A stretch of DNA of 64,000 nt from Caulobacter sp. SLTY (GCF_009905535.1 NZ_JAAALA010000011.1:47865-111864); one strand, 5' to 3'. Numbered from the stretch's first letter, positions 26,431 to 36,871 are shown. Made by a program: numbers and translations. Notes: generated by a model not told the origin, from the sequence alone.

Positions 26431-27162
26431 ATGGAATGGGAAGACGACGCCTACATTCTCGCCGCCCGACCGCATGGCGAGACGGGGGCGATCGTCGAGT
26501 TGCTGACCGAACACCACGGCCGGCAGGCGGCCCATGTTTCCGGCGGCGCCTCGCGAAGGCTCAAGTCGGTTCTACAGGCCGGAACCCGCGTGGTGGTGAG
26601 CTATCGCGCCCGGGTCGAAGGCCAGCTGGGGTCGGCCACGGTCGAACCAATCGGGGAGGGGCCGTCGGAGTTGTTCGACGACCGGATGGCGCTGGCGGGT
26701 TTGGCCGCCGCCGCCGCCCTGGCCGCCGGGGCCCTGCCGGAGCGGGAGCCGCATCCGGGGGCCTTCCATGCCTTCGAGGCCCTGATCGGCGCCCTGTTGC
26801 ACCCGGACGTCTGGCCGGCGGTCTTCGTGCAGTTCGAGGCCGGACTGCTGGCCGAGATGGGCTTTTCCCTCGACCTGACCAAATGCGCCTCGACCGGGGT
26901 GACCGAGGACCTCATCTGGGTCAGCCCCCGCACCGGCCGCGCCGTCTCCCGCGAGGCAGGCGAGCCCTACGCCGACCGTCTGCTGCCCCTGCCGCCCTTC
27001 ATGCTCTCGCCCCGCAACGGCCTGGCCGAAGGCGACATCCGCGCCGGCTTCGATCTCACCGGCCACTTCCTCGAACAGTTCGTCTTCGGCCCGCTGAACC
27101 GTCCGCTTCCGCCGGCCCGCGTCTGGCTCCTAGAGCAACTCTCCGACGCGGGCCGCCTCTGA
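26431..27162 (+). CDS. recO: DNA repair protein RecO
   Basis: RecFOR-pathway mediator that loads RecA and anneals ssDNA. The N-terminal OB-fold begins EWEDDAYILAARPHGETGAIVELLTEHHGRQ, typical of alphaproteobacterial RecO; the central LPEREPHPGAFHAFEALIG helix and C-terminal GHFLEQFVFGPLNRPLPPARVWL region fit. 243 residues. Placed between era and parC as in relatives. AGGAG lies 13 bases before the ATG. Confidence 0.92.
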   Translation: MEWEDDAYILAARPHGETGAIVELLTEHHGRQAAHVSGGASRRLKSVLQAGTRVVVSYRARVEGQLGSATVEPIGEGPSELFDDRMALAGLAAAAALAAGALPEREPHPGAFHAFEALIGALLHPDVWPAVFVQFEAGLLAEMGFSLDLTKCASTGVTEDLIWVSPRTGRAVSREAGEPYADRLLPLPPFMLSPRNGLAEGDIRAGFDLTGHFLEQFVFGPLNRPLPPARVWLLEQLSDAGRL

Positions 27163-27172
27163 GCCGAAAATT

Positions 27173-27330
27173 CCGCCCCCTCTGGGGGCGGGGGACCGCG
27201 CGCGAATACGCGCGTGGTGGTGGGGGCGGCGCCGGCGGTAGGGGAGTGCGCGCCAAGCAGGTTCAGCGCCGCCGCTGCCCCCTCTGTCCGTCGCGTATTC
27301 GCGCCGGACAGCTCCCCCAGAGGGGGAGCG
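27173..27330. repeat. composite palindromic intergenic element (recO-parC)
   Basis: Left arm CCCCCTCTGGGGG plus CCGCGCGCGAATACGCG is matched in inverted order by CGCGTATTCGCGCCGGACAG plus CTCCCCCAGAGGGGGAG on the right, about 38-bp arms around ~80 bp. The right part also folds alone: TGTCCG, then an inner CGCG-TATT-CGCG, then CGGACA. It contains no convincing ORF. Confidence 0.7.
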
Positions 27331-27410
27331 ACTACTTTAGATCCGCGGCCACCGCGCTCCCTTTCCTCAGCGGACGCCCCTATAACCAACCCAGTTGATT
27401 CTGGACCGAC

Positions 27411-29645
<2,235 letters not shown>

Positions 29646-29653
29646 GGAAGGGC

Positions 29654-29725
29654 GGGGACACGTACCTTTTCGCCCATGCGCCGGTGCAGCCGCCTGGATC
29701 GTGTCGCGAAAAGGTACGTGTCCCC
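29654..29725. repeat. perfect 20-bp inverted repeat GGGGACACGTACCTTTTCGC
   Basis: The 20-bp arms 29654-29673 and 29706-29725 are exact inverted copies with a 32-bp centre. It fills the gap between the convergent parC and winged-helix genes, so a terminator role on both strands is possible, but the form suggests a small mobile or REP-like unit. Confidence 0.8.
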
Positions 29726-29731
29726 ATTCTT

Positions 29732-30028
29732 CTAGCCCCCCACCAACTTGCTCATCGCCTCCAGGTACCGGCCGAACGCCGCCCGGCCCTCACCAGTGAT
29801 CCGCGCCCGGGTCAGGGGCTTTACGCCGACAAAGCTTTTTTCGATGTCGATGTAGCCGGCTTCCTGGAGTTTCCTGAGGTGGATCGACAGGTTGCCCTGG
29901 GTCGCCTCCAGCACGGTCTTGAGCTCGGTGAAGTCGGCGACCTCGGCGTCGGCGAGATAGGCCATGATCCCCAGCCGCAGGCGGCCGTGGATAACCTCGT
30001 CGATGCCGCCGATATCGAACTTCGGCAT
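29732..30028 (-). CDS. winged-helix DNA-binding protein (ArsR/MarR-like, HTH_34 type)
   Basis: A 98-residue single-domain regulator: FDIGGIDEVIHGRLRLGIMAYL opens, then FTELKTVLEATQGNLSIHLRKLQEAGYI is the recognition-helix region, and LTRARITGEGRAAFGRYL the wing/helix end. This is the small dimeric helix-turn-helix group often found with membrane proteins. Its ATG overlaps the TGA of the upstream membrane gene, making it the last gene of a three-gene operon; it may repress its own operon. Confidence 0.9.
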   Translation of the reverse strand: MPKFDIGGIDEVIHGRLRLGIMAYLADAEVADFTELKTVLEATQGNLSIHLRKLQEAGYIDIEKSFVGVKPLTRARITGEGRAAFGRYLEAMSKLVGG

Positions 30029-30645
30029 CAGTCGGCCTTGCCCCGCGCCATGGCGATGCCGGGCAGCATCATGAACAGGAACAGCGCCGCGCCGCAGATC
30101 AGCACATAGGCCGCATGGCCGCGGGTCAGGCCCATCAGGCCGGCGCTGATCATCCAGCCCAGGCCAGTCGCCAGCATCCACAGCCGCTTGCGGATCAGCC
30201 AAGCCGCGTACCAGGCGCCCCCAAGCACCGCGAACACCACCGCCGGGTAGAACAGCCAGATGCGGAAGTCGCCGGTCTGGATGGTGGGGGGGAGGAAGAT
30301 GACCAGGAAGACCAGGTTCATCAGGCCGGTGGAACTGAAGATCGCTGACACGGCTCGCCCCGTGGCGCCCTTGGGCTTGATGGCGTTGCCGCTCTTGATG
30401 ATGGCGTAGGTCATGTAGATCAGGAAGATCACGGTCGGCGCGCCAAGGAAGAACAGGGTGACCGGCCCCGGCGACTGGACGCCAAGGATCTGGGCGCCGT
30501 GGAACAGGCATTGGATGCCATAGACGAGACCGCCCAGGGCAAAGAGCCGGCCAGTGAAGCGCCAGACCTCGCCGCCGCCGGGCTCGCCGGCGACGAGGGT
30601 CTTCAGATAGGCGAGGTCCTCTCGCGCGGAGTCGGCATCGGTCAT
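30028..30645 (-). CDS. membrane protein partner of the winged-helix regulator
   Basis: No named family assigned with confidence. About six hydrophobic segments: FALGGLVYGIQCLF, TLFFLGAPTVIFLIYMTYAII, LMNLVFLVIFLPP, IWLFYPAVVFAVLGGAWYAAWLI, LATGLGWMISAGLMG and YVLICGAALFLFMMLPG. The N-terminal ~25 residues are soluble and acidic (MTDADSAREDLAYLKTLV). Such membrane proteins commonly pair with small HTH_34 regulators. Start and stop overlap both neighbours by four bases. Confidence 0.85.
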   Translation of the reverse strand: MTDADSAREDLAYLKTLVAGEPGGGEVWRFTGRLFALGGLVYGIQCLFHGAQILGVQSPGPVTLFFLGAPTVIFLIYMTYAIIKSGNAIKPKGATGRAVSAIFSSTGLMNLVFLVIFLPPTIQTGDFRIWLFYPAVVFAVLGGAWYAAWLIRKRLWMLATGLGWMISAGLMGLTRGHAAYVLICGAALFLFMMLPGIAMARGKAD

Positions 30646-31865
30646 CAGGCGATTCCTTCCTGGACTTGAGTTTGAGGCTTCGCACGCCAGGGGACGCGGC
30701 GTCCATTGAGCAGCCGGCCGACGAAGGAGTGGCGGACCAGCAGTTCATAGGTGACCAGGGCCGGCGCCATGGTCCCGACGACGACCAGACCAAACTTGGC
30801 GAACCAGGGCAGGGGCACGTCGCGGATAGCGACCTGCAGGGCCATCAGGATCGGCAGGTGGACGATGTAGATCCAGTAGCTGGCGTCGGCCAGGTAGCGG
30901 CGCACCGGGCTGTGGCGGGACAGGAACCGCACCGCCGCCCCGATCAGCCCGAAGGCCCAGCTCCAGATGGCCAGCGGATAGATCACGCAGTAGGCGGCCC
31001 GCACCCAGTTGTCATCGAAGGTCGCGCCGATCGACTCCTCGGGCAGCATGTATAGGCCGATGACCGTCAGAATCACCGCTGCGACCAGATGGGTGAGCCA
31101 ATGGCGGGCGAAGGCGGTGACCAAGCCCGCCTGGCGCTGGATCAGCCAGCCGAAGCCGAAGGCCAGGCCATAGGCGGTGGCCGCAATGGCGTTCGGGATC
31201 AGCGACTGGTCTGGCGTCGGGATACCGGCCCAGGGAATCCATTTGGCGGTCAGGAAGAAGGCCAGGCCGACCGGAATTGCCAGCACGATCGGGCCGACGG
31301 ACCAACGGACCAGGGCGCGGACCACGGGGTCAAGCATCTGGCCGATCACGCCCTGGCGGTCGACCAGCCGGCCGAGACCCCGCAGGATGAGAGCGCCGAC
31401 ATAGAAGACCAGCAGCACCCACAGGAACCACAGATGGGTCAGGGGAAAGTCGGTGGGGGTGAAGGCCGGGCCCTTCGGCGGGTCTTTGGGCAGGGCGCCG
31501 AGGGTATCGACAGTCACCCAGACCAGGACCGAGATGATGCCGGTCAGGGCGAGCGGCCAGAAAATGGCCAGCGGGGCGACGATGCGCTTCAGCCGGTCTA
31601 AGGCGAAGCCCTTGAGGCCGCGCCGTTCGAGCAGCATGCGGGCGAAGAAGCCGGCGATCAGGAAGAAGACCGTCATCCGAAACATGTGCAGGGTGAAGAA
31701 GGTGATCGCCATGGCCGGCGAGCGCTGCTCGTCCATGACGATCCAGGCCTGGGGCCCCGGCAGGAAGGACAGGGTGGCATGGAAGGCCACCCCCAGCAGC
31801 AGGGCGAACCCGCGCACGGCGTCCAGCGCGTGCAGGCGTTCGGGAGATGTCTCGGTCATTGGCAT
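30645..31865 (-). CDS. acyltransferase 3 family membrane protein (OpgC-like)
   Basis: Multi-pass inner-membrane acyltransferase acting on extracytoplasmic glycans or lipids. The opening ERLHALDAVRGFALLLGVAFHATLSF is the family start, with the RGF arginine and FH histidine that are functionally important in this group. About ten membrane segments follow. The closest named relatives are OpgC-type glucan succinylases, but the substrate is unknown. An ATG two codons later is equally possible. First gene of the operon; it diverges from the beta-lactamase-fold gene across a palindrome. Confidence 0.88.
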   Translation of the reverse strand: MPMTETSPERLHALDAVRGFALLLGVAFHATLSFLPGPQAWIVMDEQRSPAMAITFFTLHMFRMTVFFLIAGFFARMLLERRGLKGFALDRLKRIVAPLAIFWPLALTGIISVLVWVTVDTLGALPKDPPKGPAFTPTDFPLTHLWFLWVLLVFYVGALILRGLGRLVDRQGVIGQMLDPVVRALVRWSVGPIVLAIPVGLAFFLTAKWIPWAGIPTPDQSLIPNAIAATAYGLAFGFGWLIQRQAGLVTAFARHWLTHLVAAVILTVIGLYMLPEESIGATFDDNWVRAAYCVIYPLAIWSWAFGLIGAAVRFLSRHSPVRRYLADASYWIYIVHLPILMALQVAIRDVPLPWFAKFGLVVVGTMAPALVTYELLVRHSFVGRLLNGRRVPWRAKPQTQVQEGIA

Positions 31866-31911
31866 GAGCCCCAGAAGCACGGCCGTTCGCCGCTCGTGAC
31901 GCCCTCATAGC

Positions 31912-31938
31912 AGACAAGTTTGAAATGTAAACATGTCT
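31912..31938. promoter_or_regulatory. palindromic operator AGACAaGTTT-N7-AAACaTGTCT
   Basis: Arms match at 9 of 10 positions around 7 bp in the divergent gap. On the minus strand a weak promoter TTTACA-N16-TATGAG overlaps it. A likely candidate binder is the operon-encoded winged-helix protein (inference). Confidence 0.55.
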
Positions 31939-32017
31939 ACGAACACAGTGCGTCTTGCCGCCGCAGCGCGGGCGGTTAGTCTTCCAAGAAAACCAATGCG
32001 GGGCAGGGGATAGGGAT

Positions 32018-33319
32018 ATGGGCTGGAAGAGATCGACGCTGACGGCCCTGGCCGCCGGCCTGCTGTTGGCCGGCCCGGTCGCCGCGCCGGCGGTGGTTCA
32101 GGCGCGGGCGACGGTGCTGGCGCCGGCCAAGCCGGAGGCGCTGGGCTTCTCGTCCGAGCGGCTGGCGAAGATGGATGCCGCGATGAAGGCGCTCGTCGAT
32201 CGCGGCGCGGCGCCCGGCGTGATCACCTATGTGGCTCGCCACGGCCGCACGGCCCACTACAGCATCTACGGCAAGGCCGACCTCGCCAGCGGCGCGCCGC
32301 TGAAGGAAGACACGATCTTCCGCATGTACAGCCAGACCAAGCCGGTCACCGGCGTGGCCATGATGATCCTGTTCGAGGAGGGCCGCTGGAAGCTGGACGA
32401 GCCGGTCACGAAGTATGTGCCGGAGTTCAAGAACCTGCGCGTGTTCAAGGGCCTGGACGCGAAAGGTAAGATGATCACCGAGGCGGCGTCCCGCCCGCCG
32501 ACGATGCGCGAGATCATGACCCACACGGGCGGCTTCGCCTATGGCCTGACCACCGACAATCCGGTCGATGCCGCCTATCGCGAGTCCGGCATGCTCGGTT
32601 CGCCGACCCTGCGGGAGGCGATGTCCGAGGCGGCCAAGCTGCCGCTGGCCAACCAGCCGGGCGAGCAATGGCGCTATTCGATCGCGGTAGATATCCAGGG
32701 CTACATCGTCGAGAAGCTGTCCGGCCAGTCGCTGCCGGAGTTCATGCAGTCGCGCATCTTCGGCCCGCTGGGCATGAAGGACACCGCCTTCTGGCTCCCG
32801 CCGGAGAAGCAGTCGCGGATGGCCAGTCTCTACATGCTGGACCGCCAGAAGGGGATCGTGCCGGCTGACGGCTTCATGGTGCTGGACATCAGCAAGCCGC
32901 CGACGGCGGCCAACGGCGGCGGCGGCCTGGTCTCGACGGTCGCCGACTACGCCCGCTTCGCCCAGATGCTCTGCAACGGCGGCGAGCTGGATGGGGTGCG
33001 CATCCTGTCGCCCTCGACCGTCAAGCTGATGGCAACAAACCACCTGACCGACGCCCAGTTGGCCAAACAGCCGCTCGGCCCCGGCGTCGGCTTCGGCCTC
33101 GACTTCGGGGTGGTGATGGATCCGGCCGCCGCCGGCACGCCCGCCGGAATGGGCAGCTTCAGCTGGGGCGGCGCGGCCGGCACCTGGTTCTGGGTCGATC
33201 CGGAGAACGACCTGTTCGTCATGGGCATGATCCAGGTCATCGGCGGCGGGCAGGCCTACCGCCTCGACGAACTCAGCCAGCAATTCGTCTACGCGGCCCT
33301 GGTGGATCCGTCGAAGTAG
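32018..33319 (+). CDS. serine beta-lactamase-fold hydrolase (class C/EstB-like)
   Basis: A secreted penicillin-binding-protein-like hydrolase or esterase. Signal peptide MGWKRSTLTALAAGLLLAGP; nucleophile S105 in the SxxK motif MYSQTK (105-108); the tyrosine motif is YSIAVD, as in EstB-type family VIII esterases, rather than the YxN of true beta-lactamases. GGGGLVSTVADYARF and SWGGAAGTWFWVDP in the last third are family blocks. 433 residues. The ATG was chosen for the signal peptide, with AGGGGA upstream. The substrate, beta-lactam or ester, is not predictable. Confidence 0.88.
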   Translation: MGWKRSTLTALAAGLLLAGPVAAPAVVQARATVLAPAKPEALGFSSERLAKMDAAMKALVDRGAAPGVITYVARHGRTAHYSIYGKADLASGAPLKEDTIFRMYSQTKPVTGVAMMILFEEGRWKLDEPVTKYVPEFKNLRVFKGLDAKGKMITEAASRPPTMREIMTHTGGFAYGLTTDNPVDAAYRESGMLGSPTLREAMSEAAKLPLANQPGEQWRYSIAVDIQGYIVEKLSGQSLPEFMQSRIFGPLGMKDTAFWLPPEKQSRMASLYMLDRQKGIVPADGFMVLDISKPPTAANGGGGLVSTVADYARFAQMLCNGGELDGVRILSPSTVKLMATNHLTDAQLAKQPLGPGVGFGLDFGVVMDPAAAGTPAGMGSFSWGGAAGTWFWVDPENDLFVMGMIQVIGGGQAYRLDELSQQFVYAALVDPSK

Positions 33320-33327
33320 GCAGCCTG

Positions 33328-33360
33328 CCCTCAATCCGTTACCGTCATCCTGGTTGAGGG
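33328..33360 (+). promoter_or_regulatory. hairpin covering the lemA ribosome-binding site
   Basis: CCCTCAA (33328-33334) pairs with TTGAGGG (33354-33360), and the right arm contains the GAGGGAG Shine-Dalgarno used by lemA. It could modulate translation. Confidence 0.35.
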
Positions 33361-33369
33361 AGTCCGGCC

Positions 33370-33936
33370 ATGGAAATTGTCGTCATTCTGGTCATCGTGG
33401 CGGTCACCGCCCTTTTGATCATCGGCGTCTACAACCGGCTGGTGGCGCTCAACGCGCGGGCTGATCAGGCGTTTGCCGACATCGATGTTCAACTGAAGCA
33501 GCGGCACGACCTGATCCCCAACCTAGTCGAGACGGTGAAGGGCTACGCCGCCCACGAGCGCGGCACGCTGGAGGCGGTGATCGCCGCCCGCAACAGCGCC
33601 GCCACGGCCGCCAGCGTCGATGACAAGGTTCAGGCCGAGACGGTGCTGACCGGCGCCCTGCGCCAGCTGTTCGCCCTGTCGGAGGCCTATCCGGACCTCA
33701 AGGCGAACCAGAACTTCCTCAGCCTGCAGGCCGAGCTGGGCGACCTCGAGAACAAGCTGGCCGCCGCCCGCCGGTTCTTCAACAACGCGGTGACCGAGTT
33801 CAACGCCGCCCGCCGCGCCTTCCCGGCTGTGCTGTTCGCGGGCCTGTTCGGCTACGGCAAGGACCGCACGCTCTACGACGTCGGCGCCGACAGCCGGGCG
33901 TCGATGGACGCGGCTGCTCCCACTGTAAAGTTCTGA
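33370..33936 (+). CDS. lemA: LemA family membrane protein
   Basis: One N-terminal membrane helix (EIVVILVIVAVTALLIIGV) followed by a four-helix cytoplasmic or periplasmic bundle. NRLVALNARADQAFADIDVQLKQRHDLIPNLVETVKGYA is the family signature, and LQAELGDLENKLAAARRFFNNAVTEFNAA the second block. Function is unclear; LemA is widely adjacent to HtpX-type proteases, as here. 188 residues, with a strong GAGGGAG site inside a hairpin. Confidence 0.93.
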   Translation: MEIVVILVIVAVTALLIIGVYNRLVALNARADQAFADIDVQLKQRHDLIPNLVETVKGYAAHERGTLEAVIAARNSAATAASVDDKVQAETVLTGALRQLFALSEAYPDLKANQNFLSLQAELGDLENKLAAARRFFNNAVTEFNAARRAFPAVLFAGLFGYGKDRTLYDVGADSRASMDAAAPTVKF

Positions 33937-33940
33937 TCCC

Positions 33941-34939
33941 ATGGGGCCCGTCGGCCTCTACACCCACATCCAGGCCAACAACGTTCGCTCAGCCCTGCTG
34001 CTGATCGGGTTTCCCGTGCTGCTGACCGGACTGATCTGGGCGTTGACGGTCGGGCTGATGGGGGCGGGCGTCCTGCCCTCGACAGGTTCGATCCCAGGCG
34101 ACCTCGCGCGGGCGACCCAGCTGCTGGTGGTCTCCCTGCCGCTGGCCGTGTTGGTCTCGGCGGTCTGGTTCGCCATCGCCTACTACGCCAACCAGACGAT
34201 CATCGACCTGGCGACAGGGGCTCGGCCGGTTCAGAGACAGGATGAGCCTGGCCTCTACAACCTGCTGGAAAACCTGGCGATCTCCCGGGGGATGAAGACG
34301 CCGACCCTGCGCATCATCGAGACCGACGCGCTGAACGCCTTCGCCACTGGCCTGAACGAGAGACAGTACAGCATCACGGTCACCCGCGGGCTGATGCGGG
34401 CGCTGGACAAGGCCGAGCTAGAGGCGGTGCTGGCCCATGAGCTGACCCATGTGATCAACCGTGACTGCCGCACCATGGTCATCGCCGCGGTGTTCGCCGG
34501 GATCATCACCCTGTTGGCCGAGATGATGGTCCGGGGCATGCGGTTCGGGGCGGTCGGCTCGCGGGCGGGGCGGAACAAGGGAGCGGGGCTGCTGCTGCTG
34601 ATCGCCTTCGCGGCCGGGGCGATCGGCTATGGCCTGGCCATTCTCATCCGCATGGCCCTGTCGCGCAGCCGGGAGTTCGTCGCCGACGCCGGGGCGGTGG
34701 AGCTGACCAAGAACCCCGATGCGATGATCTCGGCCCTGCGCAAGATCAGTGGCCGCGCCCACATTGCCGCGCCGGACTCGGTGCGGGCCATGTTCCTGGA
34801 CGACGGCAAGGACGACAGCCTGGACCTGTTCGCCACCCATCCGCCGATCAGCAAGCGGATCGACGCCCTGGTGCGCTACGCTGGCGGACGCGATCTGCCG
34901 TTGATCGAGCCGCCAACGGCGACCGGCCCCTGGGGCTGA
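33941..34939 (+). CDS. htpX: M48-family zinc metalloprotease (HtpX-like)
   Basis: Inner-membrane protease for quality control of membrane proteins. Two N-terminal membrane segments (ALLLIGFPVLLTGLIWAL, LLVVSLPLAVLVSAVWFAI), then the zinc motif HELTH in EAVLAHELTHVINRD, two more membrane segments, and the third ligand region REFVADAGAVEL. 332 residues. It begins four bases after lemA, so lemA-htpX is one operon. This lemA-linked form differs from short HtpX (~290 residues). Confidence 0.93.
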   Translation: MGPVGLYTHIQANNVRSALLLIGFPVLLTGLIWALTVGLMGAGVLPSTGSIPGDLARATQLLVVSLPLAVLVSAVWFAIAYYANQTIIDLATGARPVQRQDEPGLYNLLENLAISRGMKTPTLRIIETDALNAFATGLNERQYSITVTRGLMRALDKAELEAVLAHELTHVINRDCRTMVIAAVFAGIITLLAEMMVRGMRFGAVGSRAGRNKGAGLLLLIAFAAGAIGYGLAILIRMALSRSREFVADAGAVELTKNPDAMISALRKISGRAHIAAPDSVRAMFLDDGKDDSLDLFATHPPISKRIDALVRYAGGRDLPLIEPPTATGPWG

Positions 34940-34952
34940 GCCCCCAGGCCGC

Positions 34953-35516
34953 TCAGACCTTTTCGCTGATCTTGATGGCCGCGCGGCAGCCGGCGCGGAT
35001 CACCGCCGCCAGCATGGGATAGGCCGGCGCCTCGCGGGCGCCTTCCTCGATGGCCAGGTCGCGGTGGGCCAGCTCGTCGTCGCGGAACTGGGTCAGTTCG
35101 GCGGCCAGTTCCGGCTCGCGCTTTTCCAGCTCGGCGATCTGGCCGGCGTAATGCTGCTCGATCATCGTCTCCACTGCCTCGGTGCAGGCGTGGGCGGCCT
35201 TGGGACCCATCAAGGCGGTGCCGGCGCCCAGGGCGAAGCCTGCGGCGCGCCACAGCGGCGCCATCAGGGTGGGGCGGACGCCGCGTTCGTTGAGGATGGC
35301 GTCGAAACGCGAGAGGTGAACCTGTTCGTGGCCTTCCATCTCGGCCAGCTGAGCGGCGATGCGGCCGTGGGCCGGGGCGCGGCCGAGCACCGCCTGTTGA
35401 CCCCGATAGATGTGAACGGCGCCCAACTCTCCGGCGTGATCGACCCGTAGAATCTCCGCCAGCCGGCCGGCGGTGGCGCCGATTCCAGGACGGGCGGGGA
35501 TGGGCTTGGCGCTCAT
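34953..35516 (-). CDS. coq7: demethoxyubiquinone hydroxylase (Coq7/UbiM-independent type)
   Basis: Di-iron monooxygenase that hydroxylates demethoxyubiquinone in ubiquinone synthesis. The iron ligands appear as E and ExxH pairs: RVDHAGELGAVHIYRGQ, MEGHEQVHL, TEAVETMIEQHY and RDDELAHRD, matching the Coq7/MCR group. 187 residues. It overlaps the dsbB stop (ATGA), last gene of exoD-dsbB-coq7. Converges with htpX. Confidence 0.94.
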   Translation of the reverse strand: MSAKPIPARPGIGATAGRLAEILRVDHAGELGAVHIYRGQQAVLGRAPAHGRIAAQLAEMEGHEQVHLSRFDAILNERGVRPTLMAPLWRAAGFALGAGTALMGPKAAHACTEAVETMIEQHYAGQIAELEKREPELAAELTQFRDDELAHRDLAIEEGAREAPAYPMLAAVIRAGCRAAIKISEKV

Positions 35517-36037
35517 GGCCTAAGTCTATTGTAGGCGGAGACGAAGCTCCAGCCCGCCAGCTTCAGCGACACGATCACGTTCCAGCCGGCCATCGACAGG
35601 CCCAGGAAGTGCCACAGCGCCTTGTCGCAGGCCGGAGAGGCGGTCTTGCCGCCACCGACCAGCCGTTCCATCTCGCTGAGCGAGACGCCGGCTCCGCCAC
35701 CCCCGGCGCAGGCCGCCGGCCCCGGCCACCAGTGCCACTCGACCCCGGCATGGTAGAAGGCGATGCCGGCTCCAAGCAGGAAGGTGAGGCCCAGCAGGCC
35801 ATCCAGCCAGGGGGAGATGCGCCGGCTGTGGGCGGTCCGCTTGATCACCACGGCGACCAGGGCGATAGCGATAGCGGCCCAATAGACCTCCCGCTGCTTG
35901 AGGCAGAGGGTGCAGGGGATCAGGTTGGCGAACCGTTCGAAGGCGTGGGCCGCCGCCAGCATCAGGGCCGACGACAGCAGCGCCGTCTCAGGCCAGTGGC
36001 GCAGGAAGAAGCCGATCAGGCGTTTCACAGGCTGCAT
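35513..36037 (-). CDS. dsbB: disulfide bond formation protein B
   Basis: Four-helix inner-membrane oxidase passing electrons from DsbA to ubiquinone. The first periplasmic CxxC is IPCTLCLKQREVYW; a second periplasmic loop holds two cysteines (PAACAGG and SPACDK), as required. 174 residues from the ATG with GAGG eight bases upstream; a TTG six codons earlier overlaps the exoD stop and is possible. Being next to ubiquinone biosynthesis (coq7) fits its quinone use. Confidence 0.9.
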   Translation of the reverse strand: MQPVKRLIGFFLRHWPETALLSSALMLAAAHAFERFANLIPCTLCLKQREVYWAAIAIALVAVVIKRTAHSRRISPWLDGLLGLTFLLGAGIAFYHAGVEWHWWPGPAACAGGGGAGVSLSEMERLVGGGKTASPACDKALWHFLGLSMAGWNVIVSLKLAGWSFVSAYNRLRP

Positions 36038-36051
36038 GGCGCCGACCTCGG

Positions 36052-36726
36052 TCAATTGAACAGGCCCTGGAAGAAGCCGACCACGGCGTCGCCCCCGACC
36101 TTGTTGAACAGCGAAACCGCCCAGGTCGCGCCGAAGGCCAGGCCGATGACCACCGCGGACAGGAAGCCGACCCAGGCGACCGCTATGGCCGAGCCGAGGG
36201 CAACGAAAATCCCGTCCCGTTGGATGACACCGACCGCCAGAAGGGTAAGCGCCAGGGAGGGAACCGAGTTGGTCATCGGCAGCACGATGGTCAGGGTCGC
36301 CAGGATCATGAAGAAGGCCGCGAGCCGCTCACCAAACCCCGTGGCCAGAAACGCCAGGCGGGGCCGCGAAACCCGCTCTGTCCAGCGCATGCTTTTGTCG
36401 GCGAAGCCGGACATACGGTTGAGCCAATCGAGTGAGATCCGGCGTTTCAGCCAGCTGGCCGGCAACCAGGGCTCGCTCCGGCCGACCATCATCTGGGCCG
36501 CCAGGAGGATGATGGGAATCCCGACGATCTGGGGCACGCCGTACAGCGCGGGCACCAGGCAGGGCACCGCAAGAATCAGGATCAGGATGCCGAACGCCCG
36601 CTCATCCATCCGGTCGAGCACTTCGCCGAGTGTCAGCCCGTCCGACCCCGCGCCGTCAGGCAGTCCGACAACCAGATCGATAAACCCCTGTTGAGGATTG
36701 TCCTGGAACGCGTCGGGCTGGCTCAT
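36052..36726 (-). CDS. ExoD-family membrane protein
   Basis: Exopolysaccharide synthesis ExoD family (PF06055). The polar N-terminus ends in LGEVLDRMDERAFGILILILAVPCLVPALYG, the family core, followed by PQIVGIPIILLAAQMMVG and further hydrophobic helices FFMILATLTIVLPMTNSVPSLALTLLAVGVIQRDG. ExoD is linked to exopolysaccharide production in rhizobia, but its biochemical role is unknown. 224 residues. The frame extends ~100 codons upstream over the hppD promoter; that part is not credible. Confidence 0.88.
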   Translation of the reverse strand: MSQPDAFQDNPQQGFIDLVVGLPDGAGSDGLTLGEVLDRMDERAFGILILILAVPCLVPALYGVPQIVGIPIILLAAQMMVGRSEPWLPASWLKRRISLDWLNRMSGFADKSMRWTERVSRPRLAFLATGFGERLAAFFMILATLTIVLPMTNSVPSLALTLLAVGVIQRDGIFVALGSAIAVAWVGFLSAVVIGLAFGATWAVSLFNKVGGDAVVGFFQGLFN

Positions 36727-36813
36727 GGTTTGGCTTCTAATCGCTTTTGCGGCGGAGAGAAGGCGTGCGGGCGCGAATTCGTGATTGACCGAACGGTGTC
36801 GCCTCTTTGCCAA

Positions 36814-36830
36814 TATCGTTTCAAATGATA
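36814..36830. promoter_or_regulatory. 17-bp palindromic operator TATCgTTTcAAAtGATA
   Basis: Near-perfect palindrome (one mismatched pair around the central base) 41 bp before the hppD ATG, of the MarR-site style. The last gene of the operon is a MarR regulator, the most likely binder (inference). Confidence 0.6.
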
Positions 36831-36871
36831 CTAACTGCAGCGCGAACCTTCCCTGGTCAGAGAGGCCCCCG

